DNA of 64,000 bases, from positions 62,001 through 126,000 of the forward strand of contig NZ_BMQF01000010.1 in assembly GCF_014647975.1 (NCBI RefSeq), read 5' to 3'. The translations under genes and the position numbers were made by a program. Origin of the DNA: Streptomyces fumigatiscleroticus. GTDB lineage: Bacteria; Actinomycetota; Actinomycetes; Streptomycetales; Streptomycetaceae. Below the pieces are notes generated by a model. The model was given only the letters and a program-made list of their open reading frames with translations. It was not told the DNA's origin and searched no databases. This document shows, piece after piece, positions 36,747-45,476 of this stretch; the first letter of the stretch is position 1, and each line of letters begins with the position of its first letter.

Positions 36747-36770
36747 GCCGACGGCGACGGGCACGCGCGC

Positions 36771-38924
36771 GTGGCGCACGACCACCTGCCCGGGCAGCGC
36801 ACCGCCGCCCGCCCGCCCGTCCTGGGCCGGCAGCAGGACCACGGCCGGTATCCGGTCACCCGGCCCATCGCCGGGTCGCTGGCCGCGCTCACGCCCTATC
36901 TCGCCGCCGCCGTGTGCACCCTGGGCATCCTGTACAACGTGCTCAACGGCCGCAGCGTCGACCGCGTGGTGCTCCTGACCGGCGGCACGGTGGTGCTTGC
37001 CCTCGTCGTCCGCCAGGGCATCATGCTGCTCGACAACATCGTCCTCACCCAGGAACTGGCGCAGAAGGAGAACCACTTCCGCTCCCTGGTGCAGGGCTCC
37101 AGCGACGTCATCATGATCGCCGCGCCCAACGGCATCCTGCGCTACGTCTCCCCGGCCGCCGCCGGGGTCTACGGACGCCCCGCCGAGGAGCTCGTCGGCA
37201 CCGAGCTGGCCCATCTCATCCATCCGGAGGACCTGGGCGGCGTCGTGCACGAGGTGCGCCGCTTCCTCGCCGCCGACCCCGTCGAGGAGCCCACCACACG
37301 CATCGAGTGCCGTTTCCGGTCCGGCGGCGGGAGCACCTCCCGCTCGGGCGAAGCCGGGAGCGGGGGAGGCTGGCTGAACGTCGAGTCGACCGTCAACCGC
37401 CACCACGGCGGCCTCATCTTCAACAGCCGGGACGTGACCGAAAGGGTGCGGCTCCAGGCCCAGCTCCAGCACAACGCCGAGCACGACCCGCTCACCGACC
37501 TGCCCAACCGGGCCCTGTTCACCCGGCGCGTCCAGCAGGCCCTGTCCGGCCGGCGCGCCTCCGACCGCGGCGCCGTGCTGCGCGGCACGGCCGTCCTCTT
37601 CATCGACCTCGACGGCTTCAAGGCCGTCAACGACACGATCGGGCACCAGGCCGGGGACGCACTGCTCGTCCAGGCCGCCCGCAGACTCCAGGAGGCGGTC
37701 CGGCACGGCGACACCGCCTCCAGACTGGGCGGTGACGAGTTCGCGGCCCTGATCGTCGGGGACGGCAGCCGCGACCGCGCCGCCCGTGAACGCCACATCC
37801 TGGAACTCGCCGACCGCCTGAGGCTGACGCTCTCCCAGCCCTACCTCATCGACGGCAACGATGTCCGTGTCAACGCCTCCATCGGGGTCGCCTTCGCCGA
37901 GCCCGGACTGGGCGCGGGCGAGCTGCTGCGCAACGCCGACCTGGCCATGTACCGCGCCAAGGCGGGTGGCAAGGGCCGTGTCGAACTGTACAAGCCGCAG
38001 ATGCAGCAGGACGTCGTACGCAAGGCGGAACTGGCCACCCGGCTGCGGGCCGCGCTGAACGACGGCGAGTTCGCGCTGCTGCACCAGCCGGTGGTGTCCC
38101 TGGAGAACGGCCGGATCGCATCGGTGTGCGCCCAGGCGCGATGGCGCTCCTCGCAGGGGGTGCTCTTCACCCCCGCCGAGTTCCTGCGCGTGGCCGAGGA
38201 CAGCGACAAGACCGCCGAGCTGGACCGCTGGATGCTTCAGGAGGCCGTCGAGCAGGCCGCCGAACGCGCCGCGAGGGGCCTGTCGGTGCCCGTGGCCGTG
38301 CGCATGGGGGCCCGCCGGCTGCTGGACCGGTCGATGCCGCTGGGCTCCGTCGAGGCCCTGCTGACCCGGCACGGGCTGCCGTCCGGGTCGCTGGTGATCG
38401 AGCTGACCGACACCGATCCGCGGGTCGGTATGGACGAGCTGGAGCGCCGGCTGAAGGCCCTGAAGCGGGTCGGCGTCCGGATCGCGCTCGACGGCTTCGG
38501 CAGCGGCTGCACGGCGATCGCGGCCCTGAGGCGGCTTCCGGTCGACATCCTCAAGCTCGACCGCAGTCTGGTCGAGGGCGTCGTCGAGTCCGCGCGGCTG
38601 CACAAGATCACCAGTGGGCTGCTCCGGATCGCCACCGATCTCGGGCTCCAGTCCGTGGCCGACGGGGTGGATCTGCCCGAGCAGGTCGTCGCCCTGCGCG
38701 CGATGGGCTGCACGCACGGGCAGGGCATGGCGTTCGCCGGTCCGCTGGACGAGTACCGGCTGCGCCGGGCGCTCGCCGCCGGCCGCTGTCCGGTGCCGCA
38801 CGGACCGGCCGAGCCCGCGTTCGCCGGCGGCGGCGCGGGCGTGTACACCAGTGGCCTTCCGGCCGTCTTCGGAGGTGGTACGGCACTACGCTCACATAAT
38901 GAGACTCCCGTCCCACCCGCTTGA
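36771..38924 (+). CDS. Downstream open frame: two helices, PAS, GGDEF, degenerate EAL
   Basis: This 717-codon frame is what remains readable after the frameshift, with a GTG at 36771 that could start a shorter product. Two helices (LAALTPYLAAAVCTLGILYN, VVLLTGGTVVLALVVRQG), a PAS domain (FRSLVQGSSDVIMIAAPNG, about residues 105-220), GGDEF (LGGDEFAALIVG, about 325) and EAL-like domain (about 430-680) follow in order. The PAS domain carries an inserted 41-bp repeat. The cyclase could be active; the EAL domain probably binds c-di-GMP or nothing, rather than cutting it. The last codons overlap the ilvB promoter region. Confidence 0.7.
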   Translation: MAHDHLPGQRTAARPPVLGRQQDHGRYPVTRPIAGSLAALTPYLAAAVCTLGILYNVLNGRSVDRVVLLTGGTVVLALVVRQGIMLLDNIVLTQELAQKENHFRSLVQGSSDVIMIAAPNGILRYVSPAAAGVYGRPAEELVGTELAHLIHPEDLGGVVHEVRRFLAADPVEEPTTRIECRFRSGGGSTSRSGEAGSGGGWLNVESTVNRHHGGLIFNSRDVTERVRLQAQLQHNAEHDPLTDLPNRALFTRRVQQALSGRRASDRGAVLRGTAVLFIDLDGFKAVNDTIGHQAGDALLVQAARRLQEAVRHGDTASRLGGDEFAALIVGDGSRDRAARERHILELADRLRLTLSQPYLIDGNDVRVNASIGVAFAEPGLGAGELLRNADLAMYRAKAGGKGRVELYKPQMQQDVVRKAELATRLRAALNDGEFALLHQPVVSLENGRIASVCAQARWRSSQGVLFTPAEFLRVAEDSDKTAELDRWMLQEAVEQAAERAARGLSVPVAVRMGARRLLDRSMPLGSVEALLTRHGLPSGSLVIELTDTDPRVGMDELERRLKALKRVGVRIALDGFGSGCTAIAALRRLPVDILKLDRSLVEGVVESARLHKITSGLLRIATDLGLQSVADGVDLPEQVVALRAMGCTHGQGMAFAGPLDEYRLRRALAAGRCPVPHGPAEPAFAGGGAGVYTSGLPAVFGGGTALRSHNETPVPPA
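37329..37369 (+). repeat. Streptomyces intergenic-type palindromic repeat inserted in frame in the PAS domain
   Basis: The segment reads GGGAGCACCTCCCGCTCGGG followed by CGAAGCCGGGAGCGGGGGAGG (shown in two parts), a near-complete copy of the repeat normally found between Streptomyces genes. It encodes GGSTSRSGEAGSGGG between ECRFRS and WLNVES, two conserved PAS strands that are usually separated by two or three residues. Its inserted length is a multiple of three, so the frame is kept. Confidence 0.75.
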
Positions 38925-39088
38925 CAGTGGGTGCGTGCCGGGGGGAGGGTCAGTGCCATGCGCACCCGAATTCTCGTACTTGGAAAGCGCGTCGGCTGAA
39001 GCTGGTGACGTCCGGACGGACCCGGAACTCCCAGCGACCCGCACCCGGCGCGCTCCCCTCGCTTGCCTTCCGGCACGAGGGGTTTTTT
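38895..39088 (+). promoter_or_regulatory. ilvB attenuator: leader-peptide-controlled transcription terminator
   Basis: A CATAAT (38895-38900) and a TTGACA (38921-38926) lie in the expected promoter zone. A 13-codon leader ORF follows. The RNA ends in an intrinsic terminator: CCCCTCG (39055-39061) pairs with CGAGGGG (39076-39082), extended by TGCC/GGCA, and is followed by six T. When charged Ile/Leu/Val tRNAs are scarce, ribosome stalling in the leader should favour an antiterminator. This matches known actinobacterial ilvB attenuators. Confidence 0.88.
38957..38998 (+). CDS. ilvB leader peptide (MRTRILVLGKRVG)
   Basis: A 13-codon ORF with GGGGGGAGGG about 8 nt upstream. Four consecutive codons ATT CTC GTA CTT encode Ile-Leu-Val-Leu, the end products of the operon it precedes. 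Use of ATT, GTA and CTT, rare in this genome, would sharpen stalling. It regulates the ilvB terminator in cis and needs no function as a peptide. Confidence 0.9.
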
Positions 39089-39146
39089 GTTGCATCAAAC
39101 CTCGCAAAAACCCTCAGCATCACTCAGCATCGAGAAGAGATTGCCG

Positions 39147-40997
39147 ATGACCGAGCAGGCCACCGGGGCCCCTCACCCGCAGCCGAGGCCCCGATCCGGA
39201 GGACAGCACTCCGCGCCCGTCGAGCACGTCACGGGTGCGCAGTCCCTCATCCGCTCGCTTGAGGAGGTCGGCGCCGACACGGTATTCGGCATCCCCGGGG
39301 GCACCATCCTGCCGGCGTACGACCCGATGATGGACTCCCGACGGGTGCGTCATGTGCTGGTCCGCCACGAGCAGGGCGCCGGCCACGCGGCCACCGGTTA
39401 CGCGCAGGCCACCGGCAAGGTCGGCGTGTGCATGGCGACGTCGGGGCCGGGCGCCACCAACCTGGTGACACCGATCGCGGACGCGAACATGGACTCCGTG
39501 CCGCTGGTCGCGATCACCGGGCAGGTCGTCTCCCAGTCGATCGGCACCGACGCCTTCCAGGAGGCCGACATCGTCGGCATCACCATGCCGATCACCAAGC
39601 ACAGCTTCCTGGTCACCAAGGCGGAGGACATCCCCCGGGTGATCGCGCAGGCGTTCCACATCGCCTCCACCGGCCGCCCGGGCCCGGTCCTGGTCGACAT
39701 CCCCAAGGACATCCTCCAGGCGAAGACGACCTTCTCCTGGCCGCCCGTCATGGACCTGCCCGGCTACCGGCCGGTGACCAAGCCGCACGCCAAGCAGATC
39801 CGCGAGGCCGCCAAGCTGATCACCTCCGCGAAGCGGCCCGTCCTCTACGTCGGCGGCGGTGTCCTCAAGGCACAGGCCACCGCCGAGCTGAAGGTCCTCG
39901 CCGAGCTCACCGGAGCGCCCGTCACCACCACTCTGATGGCGCTGGGCGCGTTCCCCGACAGCCACCCGCTGCACGTGGGCATGCCGGGCATGCACGGCAG
40001 CGTCACCGCCGTCACCGCGCTGCAGAAGGCCGACCTGATCGTCGCCCTCGGAGCCCGCTTCGACGACCGCGTCACGGGCAAGCTGGACAGCTTCGCCCCG
40101 CACGCGAAGATCGTCCACGCCGACATCGACCCGGCCGAGATCGGCAAGAACCGTGCCGCGGACGTGCCGATCGTCGGCGACGCCCGCGAGGTCATCGCCG
40201 ATCTGGTCCAGGCCGTCCAGAAGGAGCACAGCGAGGGCCACAAGGGTGACTACACCGCCTGGTGGAAGGATCTCAACCGCTGGCGCGAGACCTACCCGCT
40301 CGGCTACGACCAGCCCGCCGACGGCTCACTCGCCCCGCAGGCGGTCATCGAGCGCATCGGCCGGCTCGCCCCCGAGGGCACGATCTTCACGGCGGGCGTC
40401 GGCCAGCACCAGATGTGGGCGGCCCACTTCATCCAGTACGACACCCCCGCCACCTGGCTGAACTCCGGCGGCGCCGGCACCATGGGCTACGCGGTCCCGG
40501 CCGCGATGGGTGCCAAGGCGGGCGCCCCCGACCGTACCGTCTGGGCGATCGACGGCGACGGCTGCTTCCAGATGACCAACCAGGAGCTGACCACCTGCGC
40601 CCTGAACAACATCCCGATCAAGGTCGCCATCATCAACAACGGCGCCCTCGGGATGGTCCGCCAGTGGCAGACCCTCTTCTACAACCAGCGCTACTCCAAC
40701 ACGGTGCTGCACTCCGGCCCGAACGACGTCAAGCCGGACGCCCGTGGCACCCGCGTCCCCGACTTCGTGAAGCTGGCCGAGGCCATGGGCTGCTACGCCA
40801 TCCGCTGCGAGGACCCGGCCGACCTGGACAAGGTCATCGAAGAGGCCAACTCGATCAACGACCGCCCGGTCGTCGTCGACTTCATCGTCCACCAGGACGC
40901 GATGGTGTGGCCGATGGTCGCGGCCGGCACCTCCAACGACACGATCATGGCCGCCCGGGACGTCCGCCCCGACTTCGGCGACAACGAAGACGACTGA
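39147..40997 (+). CDS. ilvB: Acetolactate synthase large subunit
   Basis: 616 aa thiamine-diphosphate enzyme condensing pyruvate with pyruvate or 2-oxobutyrate, the first common step to valine, leucine and isoleucine. The TPP-activating Glu is in LVRHEQGAGHAATGYA (about residue 75). The TPP/Mg motif starts at GDGCFQMTNQEL and ends NNGALGMVRQW (about residues 470-505). The N-terminal 30 residues are a Pro/Arg-rich extension. ATG 39147 is preceded by GAGAAGAGA. It heads ilvB-ilvN-ilvC and lies under the attenuator described above. Confidence 0.97.
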   Translation: MTEQATGAPHPQPRPRSGGQHSAPVEHVTGAQSLIRSLEEVGADTVFGIPGGTILPAYDPMMDSRRVRHVLVRHEQGAGHAATGYAQATGKVGVCMATSGPGATNLVTPIADANMDSVPLVAITGQVVSQSIGTDAFQEADIVGITMPITKHSFLVTKAEDIPRVIAQAFHIASTGRPGPVLVDIPKDILQAKTTFSWPPVMDLPGYRPVTKPHAKQIREAAKLITSAKRPVLYVGGGVLKAQATAELKVLAELTGAPVTTTLMALGAFPDSHPLHVGMPGMHGSVTAVTALQKADLIVALGARFDDRVTGKLDSFAPHAKIVHADIDPAEIGKNRAADVPIVGDAREVIADLVQAVQKEHSEGHKGDYTAWWKDLNRWRETYPLGYDQPADGSLAPQAVIERIGRLAPEGTIFTAGVGQHQMWAAHFIQYDTPATWLNSGGAGTMGYAVPAAMGAKAGAPDRTVWAIDGDGCFQMTNQELTTCALNNIPIKVAIINNGALGMVRQWQTLFYNQRYSNTVLHSGPNDVKPDARGTRVPDFVKLAEAMGCYAIRCEDPADLDKVIEEANSINDRPVVVDFIVHQDAMVWPMVAAGTSNDTIMAARDVRPDFGDNEDD

Positions 40998-41017
40998 GCG
41001 AGAGAGACCACGCAGAC

Positions 41018-41542
41018 ATGTCCAAGCACACGCTCTCCGTCCTGGTGGAGAACACGCCGGGCATCCTCGCCCGGATCGCCGCCCTCTTCTCCCGCCGCGG
41101 CTTCAACATCGACTCCCTCGCCGTCGGCGTCACCGAACACCCCGACATCAGCCGCATCACCATCGTGGTCAACGTCGAGGACCTGCCGCTGGAGCAGGTG
41201 ACCAAGCAGCTCAACAAGCTCGTCAACGTGCTCAAGATCGTCGAACTGGAACCCTCCCAGGCCGTCCAGCGCGAACTGGTCCTGGTGAAGGTGCGCGCCG
41301 ACAACGAGACGCGCTCCCAGATCGTCGAGATCGTCCAGCTGTTCCGCGCCAAAACCGTGGACGTCTCCCCGGAGGCCGTCACCATCGAGGCCACCGGCTC
41401 CGGTGACAAGCTCTCCGCCATGCTCAAGATGCTGGAGCCGTACGGCATCAAGGAGCTGGTCCAGTCCGGCACGATCGCCATAGGCCGGGGTGCCCGCTCC
41501 ATCACGGACCGGTCGCTGCGCGCCCTGGAGCGGTCCGCGTAA
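41018..41542 (+). CDS. ilvN: Acetolactate synthase small (regulatory) subunit
   Basis: 174 aa. An N-terminal ACT domain (LSVLVENTPGILARIAALFS, then RRGFNIDSLAVG) binds valine for feedback control; the C-terminal domain (REIVEIVQLFRAK-like, here SQIVEIVQLFRAKTVDVS) stimulates the catalytic subunit. It begins 20 bp after ilvB with AGAGAGA upstream of the ATG, and is surely cotranscribed. Confidence 0.96.
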   Translation: MSKHTLSVLVENTPGILARIAALFSRRGFNIDSLAVGVTEHPDISRITIVVNVEDLPLEQVTKQLNKLVNVLKIVELEPSQAVQRELVLVKVRADNETRSQIVEIVQLFRAKTVDVSPEAVTIEATGSGDKLSAMLKMLEPYGIKELVQSGTIAIGRGARSITDRSLRALERSA

Positions 41543-41661
41543 GACCGGAAACGGGCGGTCGGCCGTCATCCGTCCGCCCGTATTCCGAGACCCTCGAACT
41601 TCCCCTCCCCCCACCGGCATACGGTGGGACGCAACACCTGCACCCAAGGAGAGAACCCAAA

Positions 41662-42660
<999 letters not shown>

Positions 42661-42672
42661 GCCTCGTGGCCG

Positions 42673-42699
42673 GGGGCCGGAGCGTCACGCTCCGGCCCC
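42673..42699 (+). terminator. Terminator after ilvC
   Basis: A perfect 12-bp stem (GGGGCCGGAGCG and complement) with a TCA loop starts 12 bp after the ilvC stop. It separates the ilv operon from serA. Confidence 0.85.
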
Positions 42700-42926
42700 T
42701 TCGCCGAACCCGCGGTAACGCCCGTCGTACGGCGTTGTCCAACCTGTCCGGCCTCGGACGGGTGATCCTTCCCAAGCGGCGTAAGACGACGCCCTCGGCG
42801 CCACTACACTGCTGCACTACATACGCGTCAGGCCCACAGCGTCGTGCGTCTTCCACGCGGCTAAGCCCCCCTCCACCGCCTGCGGCCGTCGGGACGGCCG
42901 TCCGCATTGGACTTGTGAGGACCCAC

Positions 42927-44516
42927 GTGAGCTCGAAACCCGTCGTACTCATCGCCGAAGAGCTGTCGCCCGCCACCGTCGACGCGCTCGGGCCGGACTT
43001 CGAGATCCGCCACTGCAACGGAGCGGACCGGGCCGAACTGCTCCCGGCCATCGCCGACGTGGACGCGATCCTGATCCGCTCGGCCACCAAGGTCGACGCC
43101 GAGGCGATCGCCGCCGCGAAGAAGCTGAAGGTCGTCGCACGAGCCGGCGTCGGCCTGGACAACGTCGACGTCTCCGCCGCCACCAAGGCCGGCGTCATGG
43201 TCGTCAACGCCCCCACCTCCAACATCGTGACCGCCGCCGAGCTCGCCTGCGGTCTGATCATCGCCACCGCCCGCAACATCCCGCAGGCCAACGGCGCGCT
43301 GAAGAACGGTGAGTGGAAGCGCAGCAAGTACACCGGTGTCGAGCTCGCCGAGAAGACCCTCGGCGTGGTCGGCCTCGGCCGGATCGGTGCCCTGGTCGCC
43401 CAGCGCATGTCCGCCTTCGGCATGAAGGTCGTCGCCTACGACCCCTATGTGCAGCCGGCGCGCGCCGCCCAGATGGGCGTCAAGGTGCTCTCGCTGGACG
43501 AGCTGCTGGAGGTCTCCGACTTCATCACCGTCCACCTGCCCAAGACCCCCGAGACCCTCGGCCTGATCGGTGACGAGGCGCTGCGCAAGGTCAAGCCGAG
43601 CGTGCGCATCGTCAACGCCGCGCGCGGCGGCATCGTCGACGAGGAGGCGCTGTACTCCGCCCTCAAGGAGGGCCGGGTCGCCGGTGCCGGCCTGGACGTG
43701 TACGCCAAGGAGCCGTGCACGGACTCGCCGCTGTTCGAGTTCGACCAGGTCGTCGCCACCCCGCACCTCGGTGCCTCCACGGACGAGGCGCAGGAGAAGG
43801 CCGGTATCGCGGTCGCCAAGTCGGTGCGGCTCGCGCTCGCCGGTGAGCTGGTCCCGGACGCGGTCAACGTCCAGGGCGGCGTCATCGCCGAGGACGTCAA
43901 GCCGGGTCTGCCGCTCGCCGAGCGCCTCGGCCGGATCTTCACCGCGCTCGCGGGCGAGGTCGCGGTCCGCCTCGACGTCGAGGTCTACGGCGAGATCACC
44001 CAGCACGACGTGAAGGTGCTGGAGCTCTCCGCGCTCAAGGGCGTCTTCGAGGACGTCGTCGACGAGACGGTCTCCTACGTCAACGCGCCGCTGTTCGCCC
44101 AGGAGCGCGGCGTCGAGGTACGGCTGACCACCAGCTCGGAGTCGACCGAGCACCGCAACGTCGTCACCGTCCGCGGCACCCTCACGGGCGGCGAGGAGGT
44201 GTCGGTCTCCGGCACGCTGGCCGGCCCGAAGCACCTCCAGAAGATCGTCGCGGTCGGCGAGTACGACGTCGACCTGGCGCTCGCCGACCACATGGTGGTG
44301 CTGCGCTACGAGGACCGGCCGGGCGTCGTCGGCACGGTGGGCCGCATCCTCGGCGAGGCGGGCATCAACATCGCCGGCATGCAGGTCTCGCGTGCGGTGG
44401 CCGGCGGCGAGGCGCTGGCCGTGCTCACCGTCGACGACACGGTGCCGCAGGGCGTGCTGAGCGAGGTCGCGGAGGAGATCGGCGCCACGTCGGCGCGGTC
44501 GGTGAACCTGGTCTGA
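42927..44516 (+). CDS. serA: D-3-phosphoglycerate dehydrogenase
   Basis: 529 aa, the long type. The substrate and NAD domains are followed by an intervening domain and a C-terminal ACT domain. Motifs: NAD loop VVGLGRIGALVAQ (about residue 148), Arg in NAARGGIVDE (about 234), Glu in VYAKEPCTDSPL (about 263), His in TPHLGAST (about 282). The ACT domain (MVVLRYEDRPGVVGTVGRIL) senses serine. It commits 3-phosphoglycerate to serine. GTG 42927 has GAGGA 5 nt upstream. The 266-bp gap before it holds the ilvC terminator and a probable TACACT promoter box (42808-42813). Confidence 0.95.
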   Translation: MSSKPVVLIAEELSPATVDALGPDFEIRHCNGADRAELLPAIADVDAILIRSATKVDAEAIAAAKKLKVVARAGVGLDNVDVSAATKAGVMVVNAPTSNIVTAAELACGLIIATARNIPQANGALKNGEWKRSKYTGVELAEKTLGVVGLGRIGALVAQRMSAFGMKVVAYDPYVQPARAAQMGVKVLSLDELLEVSDFITVHLPKTPETLGLIGDEALRKVKPSVRIVNAARGGIVDEEALYSALKEGRVAGAGLDVYAKEPCTDSPLFEFDQVVATPHLGASTDEAQEKAGIAVAKSVRLALAGELVPDAVNVQGGVIAEDVKPGLPLAERLGRIFTALAGEVAVRLDVEVYGEITQHDVKVLELSALKGVFEDVVDETVSYVNAPLFAQERGVEVRLTTSSESTEHRNVVTVRGTLTGGEEVSVSGTLAGPKHLQKIVAVGEYDVDLALADHMVVLRYEDRPGVVGTVGRILGEAGINIAGMQVSRAVAGGEALAVLTVDDTVPQGVLSEVAEEIGATSARSVNLV

Positions 44517-44546
44517 GCCGGCCGGCCCGGCAGGGCCGCACCCTCG

Positions 44547-44585
44547 AGCGCCGGGCGGGCCGAGTCGATCGGCCCGCCCGGCGCT
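44547..44585 (+). terminator. Terminator after serA
   Basis: A perfect 17-bp inverted repeat (AGCGCCGGGCGGGCCGA and complement) with a 5-nt loop, 30 bp past the serA stop. Confidence 0.85.
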
Positions 44586-44599
44586 TCGCTGTGCCGGGG

Positions 44600-44784
44600 G
44601 TTCCTCGGACGGCCGCCGGCTCCGGCTCCGGGGCCGGCTTCCGCACTGTGCGCAGCGTCAGCGAGGCCGGAGCCGCCGCGCCCAGCAGCACCACCGCTCC
44701 TGCGACGGCCGCCGCCTGCATCCCGCTGGTGAAGGCCTCCCGGGCGGCCGCCCCGGCGGGGATCAAGTACGCCGAGCCCGTCAT
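44600..44784 (-). pseudogene. Remnant of an EmrB/QacA-type MFS exporter
   Basis: On the minus strand the segment encoding ARREAFTSGMQAAAVAGAVV-like sequence (here AAREAFTSGMQAAAVAGAVV) and LLGAAAPASLTLRTVRK is recognisable as the last extracytoplasmic loop, the last helix and the tail of a DHA2-family drug exporter. About 400 preceding codons are missing; the tail is fused to what looks like the old promoter side, next to a TetR gene. An internal deletion is the simplest explanation. Confidence 0.6.
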
Positions 44785-44813
44785 CGCCGGCGCCGCTATC
44801 GGATTGAGGGCGA

Positions 44814-44848
44814 GTCTTATACGGCGGTCTGGTACGTCCGTATAAGAC
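44814..44848. promoter_or_regulatory. Candidate TetR operator with divergent TATAAG boxes
   Basis: GTCTTATACGG (44814-44824) and CCGTATAAGAC (44838-44848) form a perfect 11-bp inverted repeat with a 13-bp spacer. Each arm contains TATAAG on the outward strand, so it may double as the two -10 regions of a divergent promoter. It lies 31 bp before the tetR start and in front of the MFS remnant. Confidence 0.65.
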
Positions 44849-44879
44849 GTCTGTCTGGGGGCTGGGTACGCTGAGCCGC

Positions 44880-45464
44880 ATGGGACACCGTGAGGATCTG
44901 CTCGAAGGCGCCAAGCGCTGCCTGCTTCAGAAGGGGTTCGCGCGCACGACGGCGCGCGACATCGTCAGGGAGTCGGGGACCAATCTGGCGTCCATCGGCT
45001 ACCACTACGGGTCCAAGAACAGACTGCTCGCGGAGGCGTACGTCGACCTGATCGCCAACGTGGGGGACACCTTCGACGCCTTCGGGGCGGACGGCGCTGC
45101 GGGGGAGCCGGGCTCCCTCGAACGGTTCGAGGAGGTCTGGGCGAACGTCACCAGGTCCCTCACCGAGGCGCGCCCGGTCTGGATGCTGACCTTCGAGATG
45201 ATCACCAACCCGGATCTGCCGCCCGAGATCCGCGAGTATCTGGTGAAGGCGCAGGACGAGGGGCGCCGTGGTGTGATCCCCATGTTCCTGGGCGGCGCCG
45301 AACCGGAGCCCGGCGACGACAGCGTCCGCACGCTCGGCGGCTTCTACCAGACGCTGCTCAACGGCCTGACCGTGCAGTGGCTCTTCGATCCGGGGTCGGC
45401 GACCACGGCGGAGCAGCTCACCGAAGGGCTGCGGCGGGTGGTCGGCGCCGCCGGGAAGGACTGA
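44880..45464 (+). CDS. TetR-family regulator (former partner of a lost exporter)
   Basis: 194 aa. HTH region: GAKRCLLQKGFARTTARDIV, then RESGTNLASIGYHYGSKNRL (residues 8-50). The C-terminal domain has the WLFDPGSATTAEQLTEGL pattern. TACGCT lies 7 nt before the ATG (leaderless). Its layout, divergent from an MFS fragment across a palindromic operator, is that of a drug-responsive repressor whose target gene has been deleted. Autoregulation remains likely. Confidence 0.88.
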   Translation: MGHREDLLEGAKRCLLQKGFARTTARDIVRESGTNLASIGYHYGSKNRLLAEAYVDLIANVGDTFDAFGADGAAGEPGSLERFEEVWANVTRSLTEARPVWMLTFEMITNPDLPPEIREYLVKAQDEGRRGVIPMFLGGAEPEPGDDSVRTLGGFYQTLLNGLTVQWLFDPGSATTAEQLTEGLRRVVGAAGKD

Positions 45465-45476
45465 CGGCGACCGCCG

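Larger units (their letters stand above)
35888..38924 (+). pseudogene. Frameshifted membrane PAS-GGDEF-EAL protein (c-di-GMP signalling)
   Basis: Two frames together make one protein. GTG 35888 (GGGAGGG 5 nt upstream) begins MSAPPSPTTALDAALRAQPS and encodes eight helices up to about 36728. Two further helices, PAS, GGDEF and EAL continue in another frame to 38924. The switch falls exactly in CCCG repeated four times (36731-36746). With three copies the whole would be one 1010-aa frame. The GGDEF motif (LGGDEFAAL) is intact. EAL residues are degenerate: CAQARW for EAL-x-RW, Arg for the metal Asn, DGFGSG for DDFG. As sequenced it is broken, unless slippage or recoding restores it, or a sequencing error created it. 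Confidence 0.82.

Noticed and set aside
44591..44845. Plus-strand 84-codon ORF after serA
   Set aside because: It lies opposite the recognisable MFS remnant, begins inside sequence after the serA terminator and has no ribosome site.
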